Counted from the first letter of the stretch, positions 1 through 11,640 are shown. The stretch is DNA of 64,000 nt from Nelumbo lutea (GCA_022828595.1 JAKGHH010000001.1:124446999-124510998); one strand, 5' to 3'. Notes: generated from the letters alone by a model not told the origin. Made by a program: numbers and translations.

Positions 1-1271
1 TGTGTTCCCATCCCTTTCCTTTATCCATTTATGTCTTCACTTTTGCCTCCAGGATATTTCCTCTCTCTTCAGGACTTCCTCCAGTTCTTTCCTTAATTTC
101 CATCTCAATTCCCTCTCTTCTCCTTGAAGGTTCCTTCCACTTTCTACATTATCCAGCTCTTCAATTTGAGAGATAAGAGTTCACTTCCTTTCTTCTAACT
201 TCCCGAAACGACCTTTATTCCAGTCCTTTATTTTAGATCTCAATCTTTGCAATTTCTTATGGAATTTGATTCCCTCCCACCTTATCCCCCTTAGGTCCTC
301 CTTCCACCATTCCTTCACTCTTCGAATAAAAATTGGATGTGTCAACCACATGTTTTCAAATCTAAAAGGAGTAGGACTATGTAAGAAGCATTTTGTTCCT
401 AATCTAATGGGGTGGTGGTCTGAAGTGACTCTAAGCAATGTTTTTGACACCAAACCTTCCCAATGGTTCTCCCGCCTTGTGTTAAACAAAAATCTATCCA
501 ATTTTGAGCATAATGGGTTTTCTTGAAAGTTGGACCAGGTAAAATTTGTTTGCAACAAGGGGATCTCCTTCAATTCACACAAATCTATGAATTCATTAAA
601 CTTCCTCATACTAGTGGTGATAGATTGATGGGGATTATATGTTTCATTGGAAAGTCTTATTGCATTGAAATCTCCTCCCAAACACCATGTACCTACACCA
701 AGCCCCATACTGCATACAGTTCCTCCCACATATCACTCCTCTCTCTATAACTATTTGGTCCATAGACATTAGTTAGCACCCAAGTGAATCCATCCTCCGC
801 AATTTTGAACTTAGGCCATGTTCTCTTTCGATAAGTTACTTACCTGGGTAGATGTAATTACCCGGTTAAGTTTTTCCTAGAAAACACTTACCCGATAAAC
901 TGCATTTACCCATGTTCTTTTATTTCCCAGGTAAATAAGGTAATGACTATTTTAGTCGTAAAAATCTATTTTAGCCGTAAAATACACCCCCTTAACATAT
1001 ATGGTATATTTGCCTACTAGTTCTTCCATTGATTCCACCACTTCTTCCATAAAATCGTTATAAAACCCAAAGCCCCCCAAGAAGGAGCAGCATCCACCCA
1101 TCTAATTCCTCTTGACTTCCACAAGCTTCTAATGAATCTTCTATCCAACTCAGATAGTTTGGTTTCTTGCAGCAACACCACATCAGGATCCTCTCTTTTT
1201 AGTAAGACTTTGATCATACTCCTTTTCCTTGCACTCCCCAAACCTCTTACATTCCAACTGATTATTTTCAT
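1..1271 (-). pseudogene. L1-type LINE ORF2, endonuclease part (decayed, runs off the left edge)
   Basis: Read on the minus strand, 1271-1017 gives the start of an APE-type endonuclease: MKIISWNVRGLG, then DVVLLQETK with the catalytic glutamate. After an interrupting MITE the frame resumes near 810 with WVLTNVYGP, followed by the metal-site motif LGGDFNAIR and, further on, the SDHHPI motif typical of EN domains. A frameshift separates the NVYGP block from the GGDFN block, and stops follow. Positions 180-1 continue into the linker before reverse transcriptase (EEISWRQK, then KERDGNT). The reverse transcriptase itself would lie left of the window. In the family this enzyme nicks target DNA for target-primed reverse transcription. 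With frameshifts and an insertion, this copy is not functional. Confidence 0.85.
814..991. mobile_element. Tourist-like (PIF/Harbinger) MITE inside the LINE endonuclease
   Basis: The stretch is flanked by TTA on both sides (811-813 and 992-994), the usual PIF/Harbinger target duplication. Its ends read GGCCATGTTC and, inverted, GGGGGTGT. The middle matches the element at 6050-6381 in inverted orientation: both hold the block TTATTTACCTGG or its complement next to a GTAAGTTACTTACC-like block. Removing it rejoins the two halves of the LINE endonuclease, which supports precise insertion. Confidence 0.7.
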
Positions 1272-1989
1272 TCTTTCACTTTTTGGCTTGACCCCCTCTT
1301 ATTCTTTCCACCCTACTTAAGCTTTTTCCATCTATCCCCTCTCTCACAAAATTCAATATCACCCTCTGCATTAGATATTACTCTTTCTACCTCTGTCTTT
1401 TTCTTCTTCTTTTCCTTTTTTTGTCTTCATTCTAACATACATCTTCACCCTCTAATTCCCTTGTTTTTGTGTGCTTTCCTGATTTCCTCCTTTTTTTAAG
1501 GTCCTCAAAGAATTTGCTAATCAAACCTCTACTTCCTCATCCATTCCCCTCCTAACTTCTATCTCCCTCCCTTCCAACCTCTCTATCCCACCTCCATTCT
1601 CCTTTCTCAAGATATCAGGTTGGGTAGTTGGTATACCTATTCCAGGTAGAGCACACATATCAGTAACCAAAACTGAATGGACACACTTACCTGGAGATGC
1701 TGGTGGAGAATCAAAAGTAGGATTTTGGAAGTCTAGTTTTGGAGATCAAAGACTCAGGATTATCCCCTAAACTTAGATTTTGTTGATCGGGAATGGGAGA
1801 GTTATCATCTCTGCTTGTGCCATTAACCTTCTCTAGTATTCCCTTCTCTATTGCCTCCATGCTAACCTTCGAGGTCTCCTCTTGTCTCATTTCTTGAGCT
1901 TTCCTATCCTTGCTAGGATACTGGGGGTAAAATCTCTAAGTTTAGGGAGGAAGTAATTTGCTCAACTTCGACTGTAAATACTGCATGTC

Positions 1990-3890
1990 CGTAATCTTTT
2001 ATTTCTTCTTCACCGATCGATTTTCTCCAAAAAGTTTTCTAAAAACAGTTCTTCAATGTTGAAGCTCTCTGCTTCATTCATATCGATCTTCATCGTTTGA
2101 TCTATACTACCCAAACTCAAGTATTCACTTGATTCTGAGTCACTATTGCCTTCAAAATCTAAGTTTGAATCTTGCAATTTCTTCTTACCTCTGTTGCCAC
2201 ACCTATTAAACTTTGGGTTTCTCTTTTCTGGGGAAGTCGAAGCTTTCCCTTTGGTATGTACCCACATCATTGAAGAAAGCCGCCCCTGGTTTTTTCTTCG
2301 GCATCCCATTGTTTCCGATTTGGTCGAGGAAGAAGATGATGGACCGAAATTATCCTCCATCATTGGGCTTACCTTAGTGCTCACATGCCCTTTTAAGATC
2401 TCATGTGCTTCAGCCTCTTTAGGCCCACTGGTTGGGCCCAAGCATTGAAATCGCAAGCCAGAATTCCTTATTACCTACCTCTCATGTGCTCACTTAAAGT
2501 GCCACGTGGTGGACTTAGATTTTGACCCAGCTCAATAAGTCCAGTTCTGGTCTGAAATCCCAACCGGCTGGGTCACACCTGCTTTTGAAATTTGAACTTG
2601 GGATTGCTTCCTACATCGAAGTCCACTGTCACTGCTTCAGAATATGACCAGCCGCATGTCTTGCCCCTTTCTATCCTTGGCTTATATGTTTCTATCCCTG
2701 TTATTTCACCTTCTTCTCTCCCCAGAGATTGTTTTGCTATTTCAATGTAACTTCCTTTCTCCTTTTCTTCAGCCATTTGACCTTCGCCACGTAACCACTC
2801 TTCTTCTATCTTCTCATCTTCTTTCCTTCTTCCCTCCATCCATAGCTCAGCTTCAATAACTGTTACCAACCAAGCTGAGTACAGTACTCCATCAACCAGC
2901 ACCTTCACTGAGCGGGGGATGTCTTCCAAATTCACATTCCTCAGACATACTGCAGCAGAATGGAGGTCTTTAACAAAAATACCATCCAACTTGCTTTACA
3001 GAGTGGCTATAGAGGCAAACATCTGGAATCCAAAGATGAAACAGCAACCCCAGGATCCGAACAATTACTTTGTCTTTCTCATGCAAATCCTTGGAGTTAG
3101 AATGAGGGGACCATTTTGAAACAGTCACAGAGGCTAACTCCAACTGATAACACAAGACATGGAGCTCCCATTTCTCTCCAAGTAACTCTAGAAGGGCTTT
3201 ACATTTTTCAAAGGGGGTTAAAATTATAGTGCAGTTTAACTTCAACTTTTTCAGCAATCTTCTTCCAATCTTGCAGTGGTACTGCCAAGGTTACAATAAA
3301 TTTCTCCTCCCAATCATTCTTGAGCATAATACAGACCATTTTGTAATCCTTCGCTGCTTTAGCCATGATCTGCATTTCTGTTTCTTTTTTGGGCTTTTCC
3401 TTCTGCTTTCCCATTTCAGAGTCTTCAGTAACCCCCTGTGCTTCCTTCTACAAGTTCACTTTGTTATATTCTCTAGCTTCCTCCTAAGCAGAGTAGGCCT
3501 TCAAGATTTTGTGACCTCTTTCCAGCCGGTTCCATTCTTTCCATCAGGGAAGCATACCATTTGATTTTTTACTTCCCCAAAAATTTCCATGAGTACCACA
3601 TATCTTCCTTTAAAATTCTCCCTTCTTTATATTACATACCTCTTACCAGCAAAATCAAATAAATCTTTGCATACAAACTTCCTACTCACCTGAACGACCT
3701 CCTCCATGAAGGCCTGAAACCACCCCAGAGCTTCTTCCCCTACCAGAAGCACCATCGCCATGTTCCCTGATCTTTAGTGCTTTCTTCCCCTTCATCCTGA
3801 AACTTTCAAACAGAAAATGTTTTGCTTCAACCCTTAGAGGCCTTCTTCGAACCTCAGTCTTCTGAAAATTCCTTTCCCCCCTAACTTCCA
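1990..3890 (-). pseudogene. L1-type LINE ORF1 (gag-like RNA-binding protein), decayed
   Basis: Minus-strand open stretches at 3414-3208, 3257-2970, 2989-2573 and 2456-2010 form one broken reading path just upstream of the ORF2 endonuclease. Pieces such as DYKMVCIMLKNDWEEK and LVDGVLYSAWLVTV look like the plant LINE ORF1 N-terminal region often annotated as DUF4283, followed by an acidic, serine-rich and lysine-rich tail. I see no intact CCHC knuckle. The order ORF1 then endonuclease, and the orientation, match a plant L1 element. Frameshifts and stops make this a relic. The exact start is uncertain; another basic open piece at 3891-3682 may be leader or N-terminus. Confidence 0.65.
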
Positions 3891-3891
3891 T

Positions 3892-3963
3892 TCCTCCTTT
3901 CTAGTACTTATTAATGAATGCTTCTGTTATTGATAAAAAAATAAAAAATAAAAAATAAAAAAA
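3892..3963 (+). mobile_element. LINE 3' tail with A-rich end, opposite orientation to the adjacent LINE
   Basis: On the plus strand, TATTAATGAATGCTTCTG and TTATTGATAAAAAAATAAA lead into an A-rich run. This is the usual 3' end of plant L1 elements. It abuts the 5' end of the minus-strand LINE, so the two pieces face each other as expected for a 5'-inverted (twin-primed) insertion. Confidence 0.55.
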
Positions 3964-4093
3964 ACATATTAGGTTTCGTGCATGGGGCATGGGAGGAAAC
4001 ATCAAAATGATGTTCTTGTATTTGGGAGGCATTCCCACTTTGTTCTCCACTTGCACATTTTACTTAGAACATGTTTTATATGTTATGTTTATC

Positions 4094-4524
4094 ATAAACA
4101 TCATCATCTAAGTCTTGTCCCAATTATATGGGGTCAGCTACATGAATCCTGTTTCACCATTCCATTCTGCTCAATGCCATATCCATTGTCAAATTATGGG
4201 TGCTTAAATCAATTCTTAATACTTTTACCCAGGTACTTTTCAGTCTGCCCCTAGCTCTTCTAGCCCCTTCAACTTGTAACAGATCACTTCCGACAGGTGC
4301 TGTTGATGGTCTTCTATGCATGTCACGAAACCACCTCAGTCTATGTTCTCTCATTTTCTCATCTATTGGAGTTGCTCCTAAGTTCCTTCATGACTTCATT
4401 TCTGGCCCTATCCACTCTAGTTTTACCACTCATCCATCTGATCATGTGCATTTCTGCCACTCTCATTTTCTGGACATATTGTTTCCAACTGCCCAACACT
4501 CTACTTCATAAAACATAGTTGGCC
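4094..4524 (-). pseudogene. RTE-type LINE ORF2 C-terminus, 3' part
   Basis: The minus strand encodes MREHRLRWFRDMHRRP, then DLLQVEGARRARGR and an RMEW motif. This is the characteristic C-terminal end of plant RTE-clade LINE polyproteins, after the reverse transcriptase. Downstream the strand reads VADPI near 4130 and ends in a GATGATGAT-like run near 4094, the usual short-repeat 3' end of RTE elements. A hAT element at 4533-5335 separates this part from its N-terminal neighbour. Frameshifts show it is dead. Confidence 0.8.
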
Positions 4525-4532
4525 TTACAACT

Positions 4533-5335
4533 CAGTGTTTTAAAAGCACAAGGCACAAAAAAGGCGCAGGGGTCAATTTGCACCCGAGAAGCAAAGCAAG
4601 GCACGCACCTTTTTGAAGCAAGGAACAAAAATTCAAAAAAAAAGCTAAAAATTCAAAAAAAAAAAGCCAAAAATTCAAAAAAATATTAAACATAATATTA
4701 ATAAAAAAATATAAACTTTAAATTTTAAAGTAAATGTTTTAAAAAACCTATTATCTAAAATTAAAATACATGAACATAACATGTAAAGCATATTCAAATG
4801 AGAATTTAAAAATAAAAGCAAAGATATAAAACATTTTCAAACATGTAAAACCCACAAGCTTTTTTTTCCTCAATTGCATTACTTCAAGTAGCTAATGTGA
4901 TGTAAAACATATTACATTCTTGATTCTACGAGTCGCCTTTGTGCCACGCCCCTCGAGGCAAGCCCAAACAAGTTCATGTTAGGGTCTTAAATTCTTACTT
5001 CTCACACAAAAAATAATGATTTTATAATTTTAATTGCTTTTTAAGAAGATATTTTATTAGGATGAATGCGCGAACAACATTACCAAATAGGGTGTTCTAC
5101 TCCACTCCAACTTGTTTGGGCTTACCTCGAGGGGCGTGGCATAGGGGTCCAGGGGTAGAGCCCCCAACCCAGCCGCTAGGTTCAAAATTAGCAAAAAGGC
5201 GTCAAATTTTCAAAAGGCACACGCCTAGGTGCACCAGGCATGCGCCTTTTGAAAGGGCTGCACCTAGGACCTAGGCAAGGCGCTACCCTAAAATGCACCT
5301 CGCCTGCACGCCTAGGCGCACCTTTTAAATCACTG
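4533..5335. mobile_element. Non-autonomous hAT element, 803 bp, in the RTE LINE
   Basis: Perfect 8-bp direct repeats TTACAACT lie at 4525-4532 and 5336-5343. The ends read CAGTGTTTTAAAAG and, inverted, CAGTGATTTAAAAGG. Eight-bp duplications and CAGTG ends are hAT hallmarks. Inside are long inverted arms: the block TTGTTTGGGCTTRCCTCGAG occurs once in each orientation near 4940-4980 and 5105-5140. No transposase can be read, so it depended on an autonomous relative. Excising it joins the two RTE LINE segments. Confidence 0.88.
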
Positions 5336-5343
5336 TTACAACT

Positions 5344-5560
5344 GTTTTATAGAATTTTCCTTTAAGCCAAAGTGATTTTTGCCTATCACATAAACTCCAT
5401 ATGCACCCCTCCATTTTGCCCACCCTGCTCTAATTCTATGAGTGACAACCTCCTCAATCTCCGCTTTGTTATGCATTATTGAACCAAGGTACCAGAAGAG
5501 GTCACATCGAGCTATCTCTTCATCTCCAATCCTAAGTGTATCCTAGTTTGCACTTCTATT
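5344..5560 (-). pseudogene. RTE-type LINE ORF2, segment upstream of the hAT insertion
   Basis: Reading minus from about 5520, the frame gives FWYLGSIMHNKAEIEEVV, then THRIRAGWAKWRGAYGV. This block directly precedes the RLRWF block in plant RTE-clade ORF2 proteins. It connects to 4094-4524 once the hAT element is removed. Further toward 5600 nothing convincing of the reverse transcriptase core remains. Confidence 0.8.
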
Positions 5561-6046
5561 ATCATTAATTTTACATTGTATATATGTTCTATATGTTTAT
5601 CGGTTTTGCATATTCTAGATTGAACTAGTAGGCTTTTTAAAATATTTAATTTCTTTTAAAATTCAAGTTTTCGTTTCTTTTAGAACTTACAGCTCCACTT
5701 GCACCTTGTACCCCGGGTGCTAAAAGGCTCTTTAATTTTCCTTTAGCCTTGCACTTTTAAAACACTAATATGAGCGTTGTGGCCCCAACAACTACAATAG
5801 AATCTCAAAACACATGACAAAAACACAGTTCAAGTGATTCTAAACAAGATCAAAGACATAAATATTAGAGCTTTTGCCGGGAGGTTTTTCACAATAAGAT
5901 TAATACATGTGAGAATGTTCAAAAGAGGAGATGTATCCTCATGGTGTATCTCTCTACCCACATGTACCTCTTATCAAAAACAAGCAGGTGAAAGTACCTT
6001 CCACCTGCAAATATCCCACAAATTTGACTCATCATTTTTCTCCCCC
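5561..6046. other. Intergenic, no gene seen
   Basis: No coding signature. A short stretch at 5700-5765 (ending CTTGCACTTTTAAAACACT) resembles the ends of the CAGTG hAT family at 4533 but has no visible target duplication. Confidence 0.4.
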
Positions 6047-6049
6047 TAA

Positions 6050-6381
6050 GGGGGTGTTTTTTTTTTTTTGGATTTTGAGAGAGGGAAAAGTTAGTCAATG
6101 GGATTTTGGTTCCCATTGACCAAGAATCCCATGTTCATTTTTCAGACTTATGTGGGACTAGGAAAAGTTTATTTTCCTAGGTATCACTTACTCGGGTAAG
6201 TGACACCCATCTCCTAGGTGGGTAAATAACTTTCCCACCTAGGGGGAAAGTTGCTAACACTTGAATGGGACAAAAATGCCCCTTTCAATAATGGATTTTT
6301 ATGGCTAAAATGGTCATTGCCTTATTTACCTGGAAAATAAAAGAGCATGGGTAAGTAACTTACCGAAAAGCGAACGGAGCC
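6050..6381. mobile_element. Tourist-like (PIF/Harbinger) MITE, 332 bp
   Basis: TAA flanks both ends (6047-6049 and 6382-6384). The left end is GGGGGTGTTT followed by a T-run; the right end inverted reads GGCTCCGTTCGCTTTTCGG. The right arm matches the copy at 814-991 in the opposite orientation, so the two belong to one family. No coding capacity. Confidence 0.75.
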
Positions 6382-6589
6382 TAAAAGGAAGGGCAAGATA
6401 TTGTGGGGGTGCACAAAGACCGCAATCATTTGATGGGTTTGGGAGGAAAGAAATGGTGACTGAATCCTTGACTACTAGAGCTAACTGTTGGACTCACAAA
6501 AATGAATTTTGATTATTGCAGCCTATGGAGCCCTAGCCAATCTTTATAAAAAATAAAAATAAATAAATAAATAAAAACTGATCAATCAG

Positions 6590-6960
6590 GTGTTGGTGAA
6601 GATTTTATAGATGACGCAGGGAATATCCTAGCCTTATTCTCAGAGCCAGCAGGGAAAGGTTATACTCAATGAGGGCAGAGCTTAGGGCTATATTAGGAGT
6701 AAAAAACGCCAAGGTCACAAACTACAGAAATTTTATATTAGGAGATTCTCATATTTTTACAGGGTGGCTGAAAAGAAATCAGCATGTAATTAGAGAGATA
6801 AGAAAAAGCATAAAGGAATTAATGGCTACTGTCACATGGGTGCAAATGCTAATGGATTGACACATGTCTTAGCAAGACAGGGAGAATTAAGAAATTGTAT
6901 GTAGGGGAGGGGTAAAGGAGATTAAATGTAGTGGTTAACTAAGGCCAACCACTTTGAGGG
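6590..6960 (+). pseudogene. LINE-type RNase H fragment, copy 1
   Basis: Frames on the plus strand give DDAGNILALFSEPAGKGY, a frameshift, then MRAELRAILGV, ILGDSHIFTGWLKRN and, after another shift, ANANGLTHVLARQG. These are ordered pieces of the plant RNase H (RVT_3-type) domain at the C-terminus of L1 LINEs: the glutamate of AELRAI, the GDS aspartate and the A-rich end motif. The first strand with the SFDG aspartate is absent. Dead relic. Confidence 0.75.
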
Positions 6961-7074
6961 ACTATTTGGTGATGTATGAAATACTCTGTACTGCTATTCC
7001 ACTTACAACCTCCTTATTCATACAACTCATTGTGATGACCTGCAGCAAAAGTTGCTTATAAAAGTAATGATAGG

Positions 7075-7627
7075 AACCATCAAGTTGAGTTTTGATGGCT
7101 GCAATTTAGGTAATCCAGGAAGCACACGTCTGGGAGGGGGTTCAGAGACAATCATGACACTATACTCACCATCCACTCCAGGGTAGGTTATGGCAACTCA
7201 ACCAGGGCTAAGGTGTTTGCAGTATTACAATGATTAAGAATGGCATAATTCATCAAATATAATAATTCTTGTAGTGGAGGCCTAGAGGGAAATTCTAAAG
7301 TGGTTATGCGGTGGATTAATACAATGTCCTTGTATTACAGGCACATTACGAAGGAGAATACAATTGGCTGGGAAATAGGACCATCTTACAGATAGGTACA
7401 GAGATTGGCCAATGATCTAGCTGATGCCTTGGCTAGACAAGGGGTTCCTAGACATCAGTTGCATTGGGGCAGATCTCCTATGGAGAATGAAAGCACTTTG
7501 AAAGATGGTGGTTGGTTGGTGTAGCTGGAGCTAGTCTGCCAAAAAGGATTTATTGGTTCAAGTTGCAAAAGTGTAATCTTTTCATTCTTTCATCTTAAAT
7601 CAATAAATTTTTCAGTTATTGATAAAT
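7075..7627 (+). pseudogene. LINE-type RNase H fragment, copy 2, with LINE 3' end
   Basis: The plus strand reads KLSFDGCNLGNPGS (first catalytic aspartate block), later LEGNSKVVMRWINT (GDS replaced by GNS), and NDLADALARQGVPRHQLHW (end motif). The order matches a plant LINE RNase H domain. The segment ends near 7627 in AATCAATAAATTTTTCAG and TTATTGATAA, a LINE-type 3' end without a clear poly(A). Several stops interrupt it. It may be a second element or a rearranged duplicate of copy 1. Confidence 0.75.
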
Positions 7628-8422
7628 GACAAATTCTAATCAGGGAATACATCAACAAGCAACATGGTATAAGCTAAAGTGGAGAGTCAGACCGGTCAGG
7701 TGACTGAACCAGATGGTCCATATTAGATCGATAGTATGGATTAGCCAGATCTCTCCACATGGAAGAAATAGACTAGTTCATGTAAAGAAGCCTCCTACTT
7801 GTTCCAACCAGATAATGTTTATTTCCTTATCATATCCCACAGTTGTGTAATTTATAGAATATTGAATTTTTACAAGGGTATTCTTTTCACACTGTAGAAC
7901 AACTTTAATAACAATTTTACTTTGTAAATATGTTTATTATATATAAAATTTAATGAAGTGTGGTCATGTGAGTCAATGTGTATCAAAATCCCAATACAAG
8001 TACATTCATACATGAAGAATGCATCACCATTATCATCATAATAATAATCCAAGATACATACATTAACACTATTTGGCAGATTATGCCTCAAATTAACATG
8101 TATATTGTTAGTGCGTAAATACATTTTGCATATTCAAAAATTAAATAAGGCATTTGTACCAAAAAAGCATGATATAGGCATGTTAATGTCTCGGATTTCA
8201 TAGTTGGCATGTTTTATTAATACATACAAGTCCCAGAACCTAAAGTTATACATATTAGACTATGGGGCTATTTGGTATTTTGGTAAGATATGCCTCCAAT
8301 TAAAATGTCTAAAAGACAAAAATTAAGCAGTAGCAAGTTGCACCTACAATAACAGGATACCTACTACAGGTCTTAGCTTATAACCCAACATAAAGACAAT
8401 GGACTTCTACCCATACTTACAA
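7628..8422. other. AT-rich DNA, no gene seen
   Basis: I looked here on the minus strand for later exons of the ERD2-like gene, which would read leftward through this stretch, and found none. No repeats with clear ends. Confidence 0.4.
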
Positions 8423-8795
8423 AGGGCATGTTTGGTACTGTGGTGTCAAAAAGTGTGGTGCACTCCAGGCTACTGGGCCCCATCATGACATGTTTGACAT
8501 TGTACGCTCTGGAACACACCACACCCCTTGTGGCACTCTGTACTGTGGTGGTGTGGTATGGTCCAAGACATTGGGATTTAAAAATTAGTATTTATACTAA
8601 ATCAATGTTTGCAATTGAAAAGAAGTGTGGTGCATTCTGAAACATGAAAAAAAAGTGTTTTCCGAAATTCATGATATTCTGCATTTTTGAACCAGCTACA
8701 TCTCATTCCAAAACACGTCACATCCTCCAAGAATGTGTGACCTCCATGGTGCATTTTGAAACTGGATGGAATAAGCTTTTAACCAAACACCCCCT
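8423..8795. mobile_element. MITE with GTTTGGT ends
   Basis: The left end reads AGGGCATGTTTGGTACTG; the right end inverted reads AGGGGGTGTTTGGTTAAAAG. Such ends are common in Harbinger and hAT MITEs. I see no clean target duplication (left flank ACAA, right flank AAAT), so the superfamily is open. It lies in intron 2 of the ERD2-like gene. Confidence 0.55.
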
Positions 8796-8890
8796 AAATC
8801 TCTAATAAGCCAGCTTTAAGTTGATTACTAACTATCCAAGGCTCAGTTTAATCAAAACAAAATAACACAAAATAAACGAAGAAAACTAAC

Positions 8891-11209
8891 CACATAATAT
8901 ATGGCAAAATTGTCCTTGTCCTCCATGTAACTAGACTTCAGTTTAAAACGAATCATATAAATGACCCACAGGGTTGTCCCCAGCGTAGCTGAATCAAGGA
9001 CCGTATGCATATCATATTCCATAACAAAACTGCAGTACAGTCTAACAGCTAAGAATATAGCTGTTAGTTCCTGAGACTTGAGTGAAAGTCCTGCAATAAG
9101 TTCAAGGTAAAACAAACAAAATGAAGCCAAAAAATGTGATAAAAATGGGAGATGAACTAATACAGAGTTCATAATAGGTGGCATAAGAAAAGAGAGGGTG
9201 CAGCGTAACAAAAAAGCATTCTAAAATTAAAGAACCGAAGGACATAAATGCAATTACCAAAAGTTGATCACAAAATAATAGGATAGCAGAAAAGAATGTA
9301 ATCAGATTTTGTTCCTTGATCAGCACTATTCTGAACTAGAAAAAAAAAATTATTGTTTAAGATTAAAAAAATAGAGATGAAACAATCTAAAGCTTTTAAA
9401 AACTTCATACTTGGTCATTTACTATCCTCTATTTCAATTCTTCTCTATGACCCTAGATTCTTGAATAAGAATCAAAAATCATACTTCTAAACTGGATCAA
9501 TTTACTGAAACACTAGTTACCTTCATTTCCATAGCCAAAAACTCCAATTTCCTTACCTCGTCATCTTAAACACCAGAGTTGAATTATTTTTTGGGCTTAC
9601 CATTTATCACACATTCACACTGCTTAAGCTACATCATGCTCTACCAAGGTGTTGACGTGGGGATGAAACATAATCTATAACCAGCTTATGAGAGATGTAA
9701 TGTCGAAAAGATTTATATACCCCACTAACTCTAAACTCTATACCCTTTAGATGACAGAAACACCAACTCTTTCAGAAGATAAAAATTACAAGAAAAGTTT
9801 GATGGAGATTCAACTATTTACATTACATGTCCAAACTCAGATGGAGGACCTTTAAGTGGAAGAAGCTCCACCAACTTGGGATAGAATCATAGAATTCTGC
9901 CTTCACCCTCCAGTCCAACCCGCCCCACCAAAGTTTTCCAAAGCACAAGAGAGTAGACAAAAGACAAAAGACAAAAGAAAGAAAAAAAAAAAAAAAGGCA
10001 ATTTCCAATGCATTAATGATAGACAGATAATTTACAGGAATCCTTGAAAACCACTTTCACAGGCATGTGATCTTCATGACAGGATAACACCCCATTTTGA
10101 TACCAATTACAACCAACACAGACAAAGACCCCATTTCATGATCCTTGCAAGAGGGCTCCAACTACAAATAATTGAGCCCTTAAGTATCATTATTCATTAT
10201 TGCTAAGTTTTGTTCTAAGAAGGAGAAATAAGATGCTCACATGTATCTGCCTGGTTTCATGAAATAGACAGGTAAATCTTATGCAATGTGTTTTCTGCGT
10301 ATTTATATTCCACTATCAAGTTTAGAACAGAATAAAAGATGCCAATATCAGAACCTTAAATACGATGCTGGCCAATAAGCCAGTGGAATTTGTGTGTTGC
10401 TCATGCTCATTGCACCACATCTATGCTGCAAAAGCGACACCCAAATACCAACAAGATTACCAATCATTAAGATGACATAGGAAGAATGACGGAAATGGAA
10501 GCTGAGCTTTACCGCTACAATCCCAATTTATTAGATCTCAGAACCCTGAACAAATGGCATTGGCTTATGTCTAAAACTCCCCGACCCAACGGAGGGATTA
10601 GACACAGAAAATCAGGAAAAGTACAAGGACAATTAGTCATTCTTTGAGATAACATTTAAGGGAAAAAATCCCCCAACAAAAAAAAAAACATGATTATTTT
10701 CTTTATAAAAAAAATCGGCATATAATAAATCAGCAACTATAATGTATGAATACCCCCAATTCACCATTCTCTTTCACATATCCCGAGGTACAATTTTACG
10801 CTAAAAAAAAAAACTGTCCTTCCCACGAATGATCTAATCTACAGAAACCAAAAACTACAAATCAACAGCCATAAATCAAAACACGGCCGACGAAACAGAA
10901 AAGAAATCATCCGCTAAGCTGAACCGAAACAGGAAAAAGGAAATTGAAAAAATAAAAGAAAAAGAAGGGAACCCTAGAAATCGTACCAGCACAAGTCCTC
11001 TCTTTGGTAAGCTTGTAGATGAGCACAGAGATTCCGATAGCGTGAACGGCTTCGGCCGCAATGAAGAGGTTATCGTGATCGTGAACAATAAAGCGGAGTA
11101 AAACAAGAGCAGCCATGCCAGAGACAACGGCGAGGAAAGCCTTCACCTTCGGTGGCTGACGCTTCACCCATGTCGCCACGGCGTGGATTGGTCTCTTCGG
11201 TCCCTTCAT
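8891..11209 (-). CDS. ERD2-like (ER lumen protein retaining receptor family) protein, exons 1 and 2, incomplete
   Basis: Exon 1 is 11209-10987, starting MKGPKRPIHAVATW and ending KERTCA plus one base. Exon 2 is 9090-8891, GLSLKSQELTAIFLAVRLY to DNFAIYYV. The junction keeps frame: donor GTACGA after 10987, acceptor TTATTGCAG before 9090, next donor GTTAGT before 8891. Together they give 141 codons of a protein that is about 270 residues in the long plant ERD2-related clade. ERD2 proteins are multi-pass Golgi/ER membrane proteins; true receptors retrieve K/HDEL cargo, while the role of the long clade is less clear. Hydrophobic segments lie at about residues 24-42, 51-68 and 84-100, and near 112-125. 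Intron 1 is 1.9 kb. The remaining exons (C-terminal half) were not found down to position 1, so they lie beyond the window or are lost. Splice sites and frame are intact. Confidence 0.9.
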
Positions 11210-11640
11210 TCCGGTCAGCTCTAGTTTTTGGCACGGCTGCGAAGCTTAAGCCCTCTGAGAGGGTACGTCGCAACTCGTAAGCGGGAAAAAAGGAGTAAAA
11301 AGAAATAGGGAAGAATAGATCGATCAGAGAAGGTCGTAGGTCAATGCACTAGTCGCCCAATATAACAAATAATCAAAAGCGTTTCCGTGGGAAGAAAGGG
11401 TGAGAATTAATGGCGAAGCCTGAGATTTGAAGGTCCCCCCTCTCTGGCTGGCTGCCTGCCTGCCGTGTGCGCTTTGGCTTATTAGTGGGGCCTTTTGGGG
11501 TGTTTGGAAGGAGTGGGTGGTCAGAAGTGTAGTTAGGGTAGGTTTCGGGTATCGGCCGATATATCTTCCGGTTCGGCTGGTAAGCTAGCTACCATCGAAC
11601 GAACTCAACGAAGGGCCCCACATTGATTGGGCCTGGGCCT
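11210..11640 (-). promoter_or_regulatory. Leader and proximal promoter of the ERD2-like gene
   Basis: This is the stretch upstream of the minus-strand ATG at 11209. It is less AT-rich than its surroundings, with CT-rich runs on the coding strand, as in plant 5' leaders. I see no clear TATA box at a sensible distance, so the transcription start cannot be placed. Confidence 0.35.

Noticed and set aside
2146..3564. Plus-strand open frames over the LINE
   Set aside because: Shadows of the minus-strand ORF1; hydrophobic, leucine- and phenylalanine-rich translations of the antisense.
7870..8124. 84-codon minus-strand open frame inside the supposed ERD2-like intron
   Set aside because: Rich in N, I, Y and H as expected of AT-rich random sequence; it does not match the missing half of the receptor family.
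10876..11127. Minus-strand open frame next to the ERD2-like exon 1
   Set aside because: A shadow of exon 1 in another frame; the MKGPKRPIHAV frame has the correct splice phase with exon 2.
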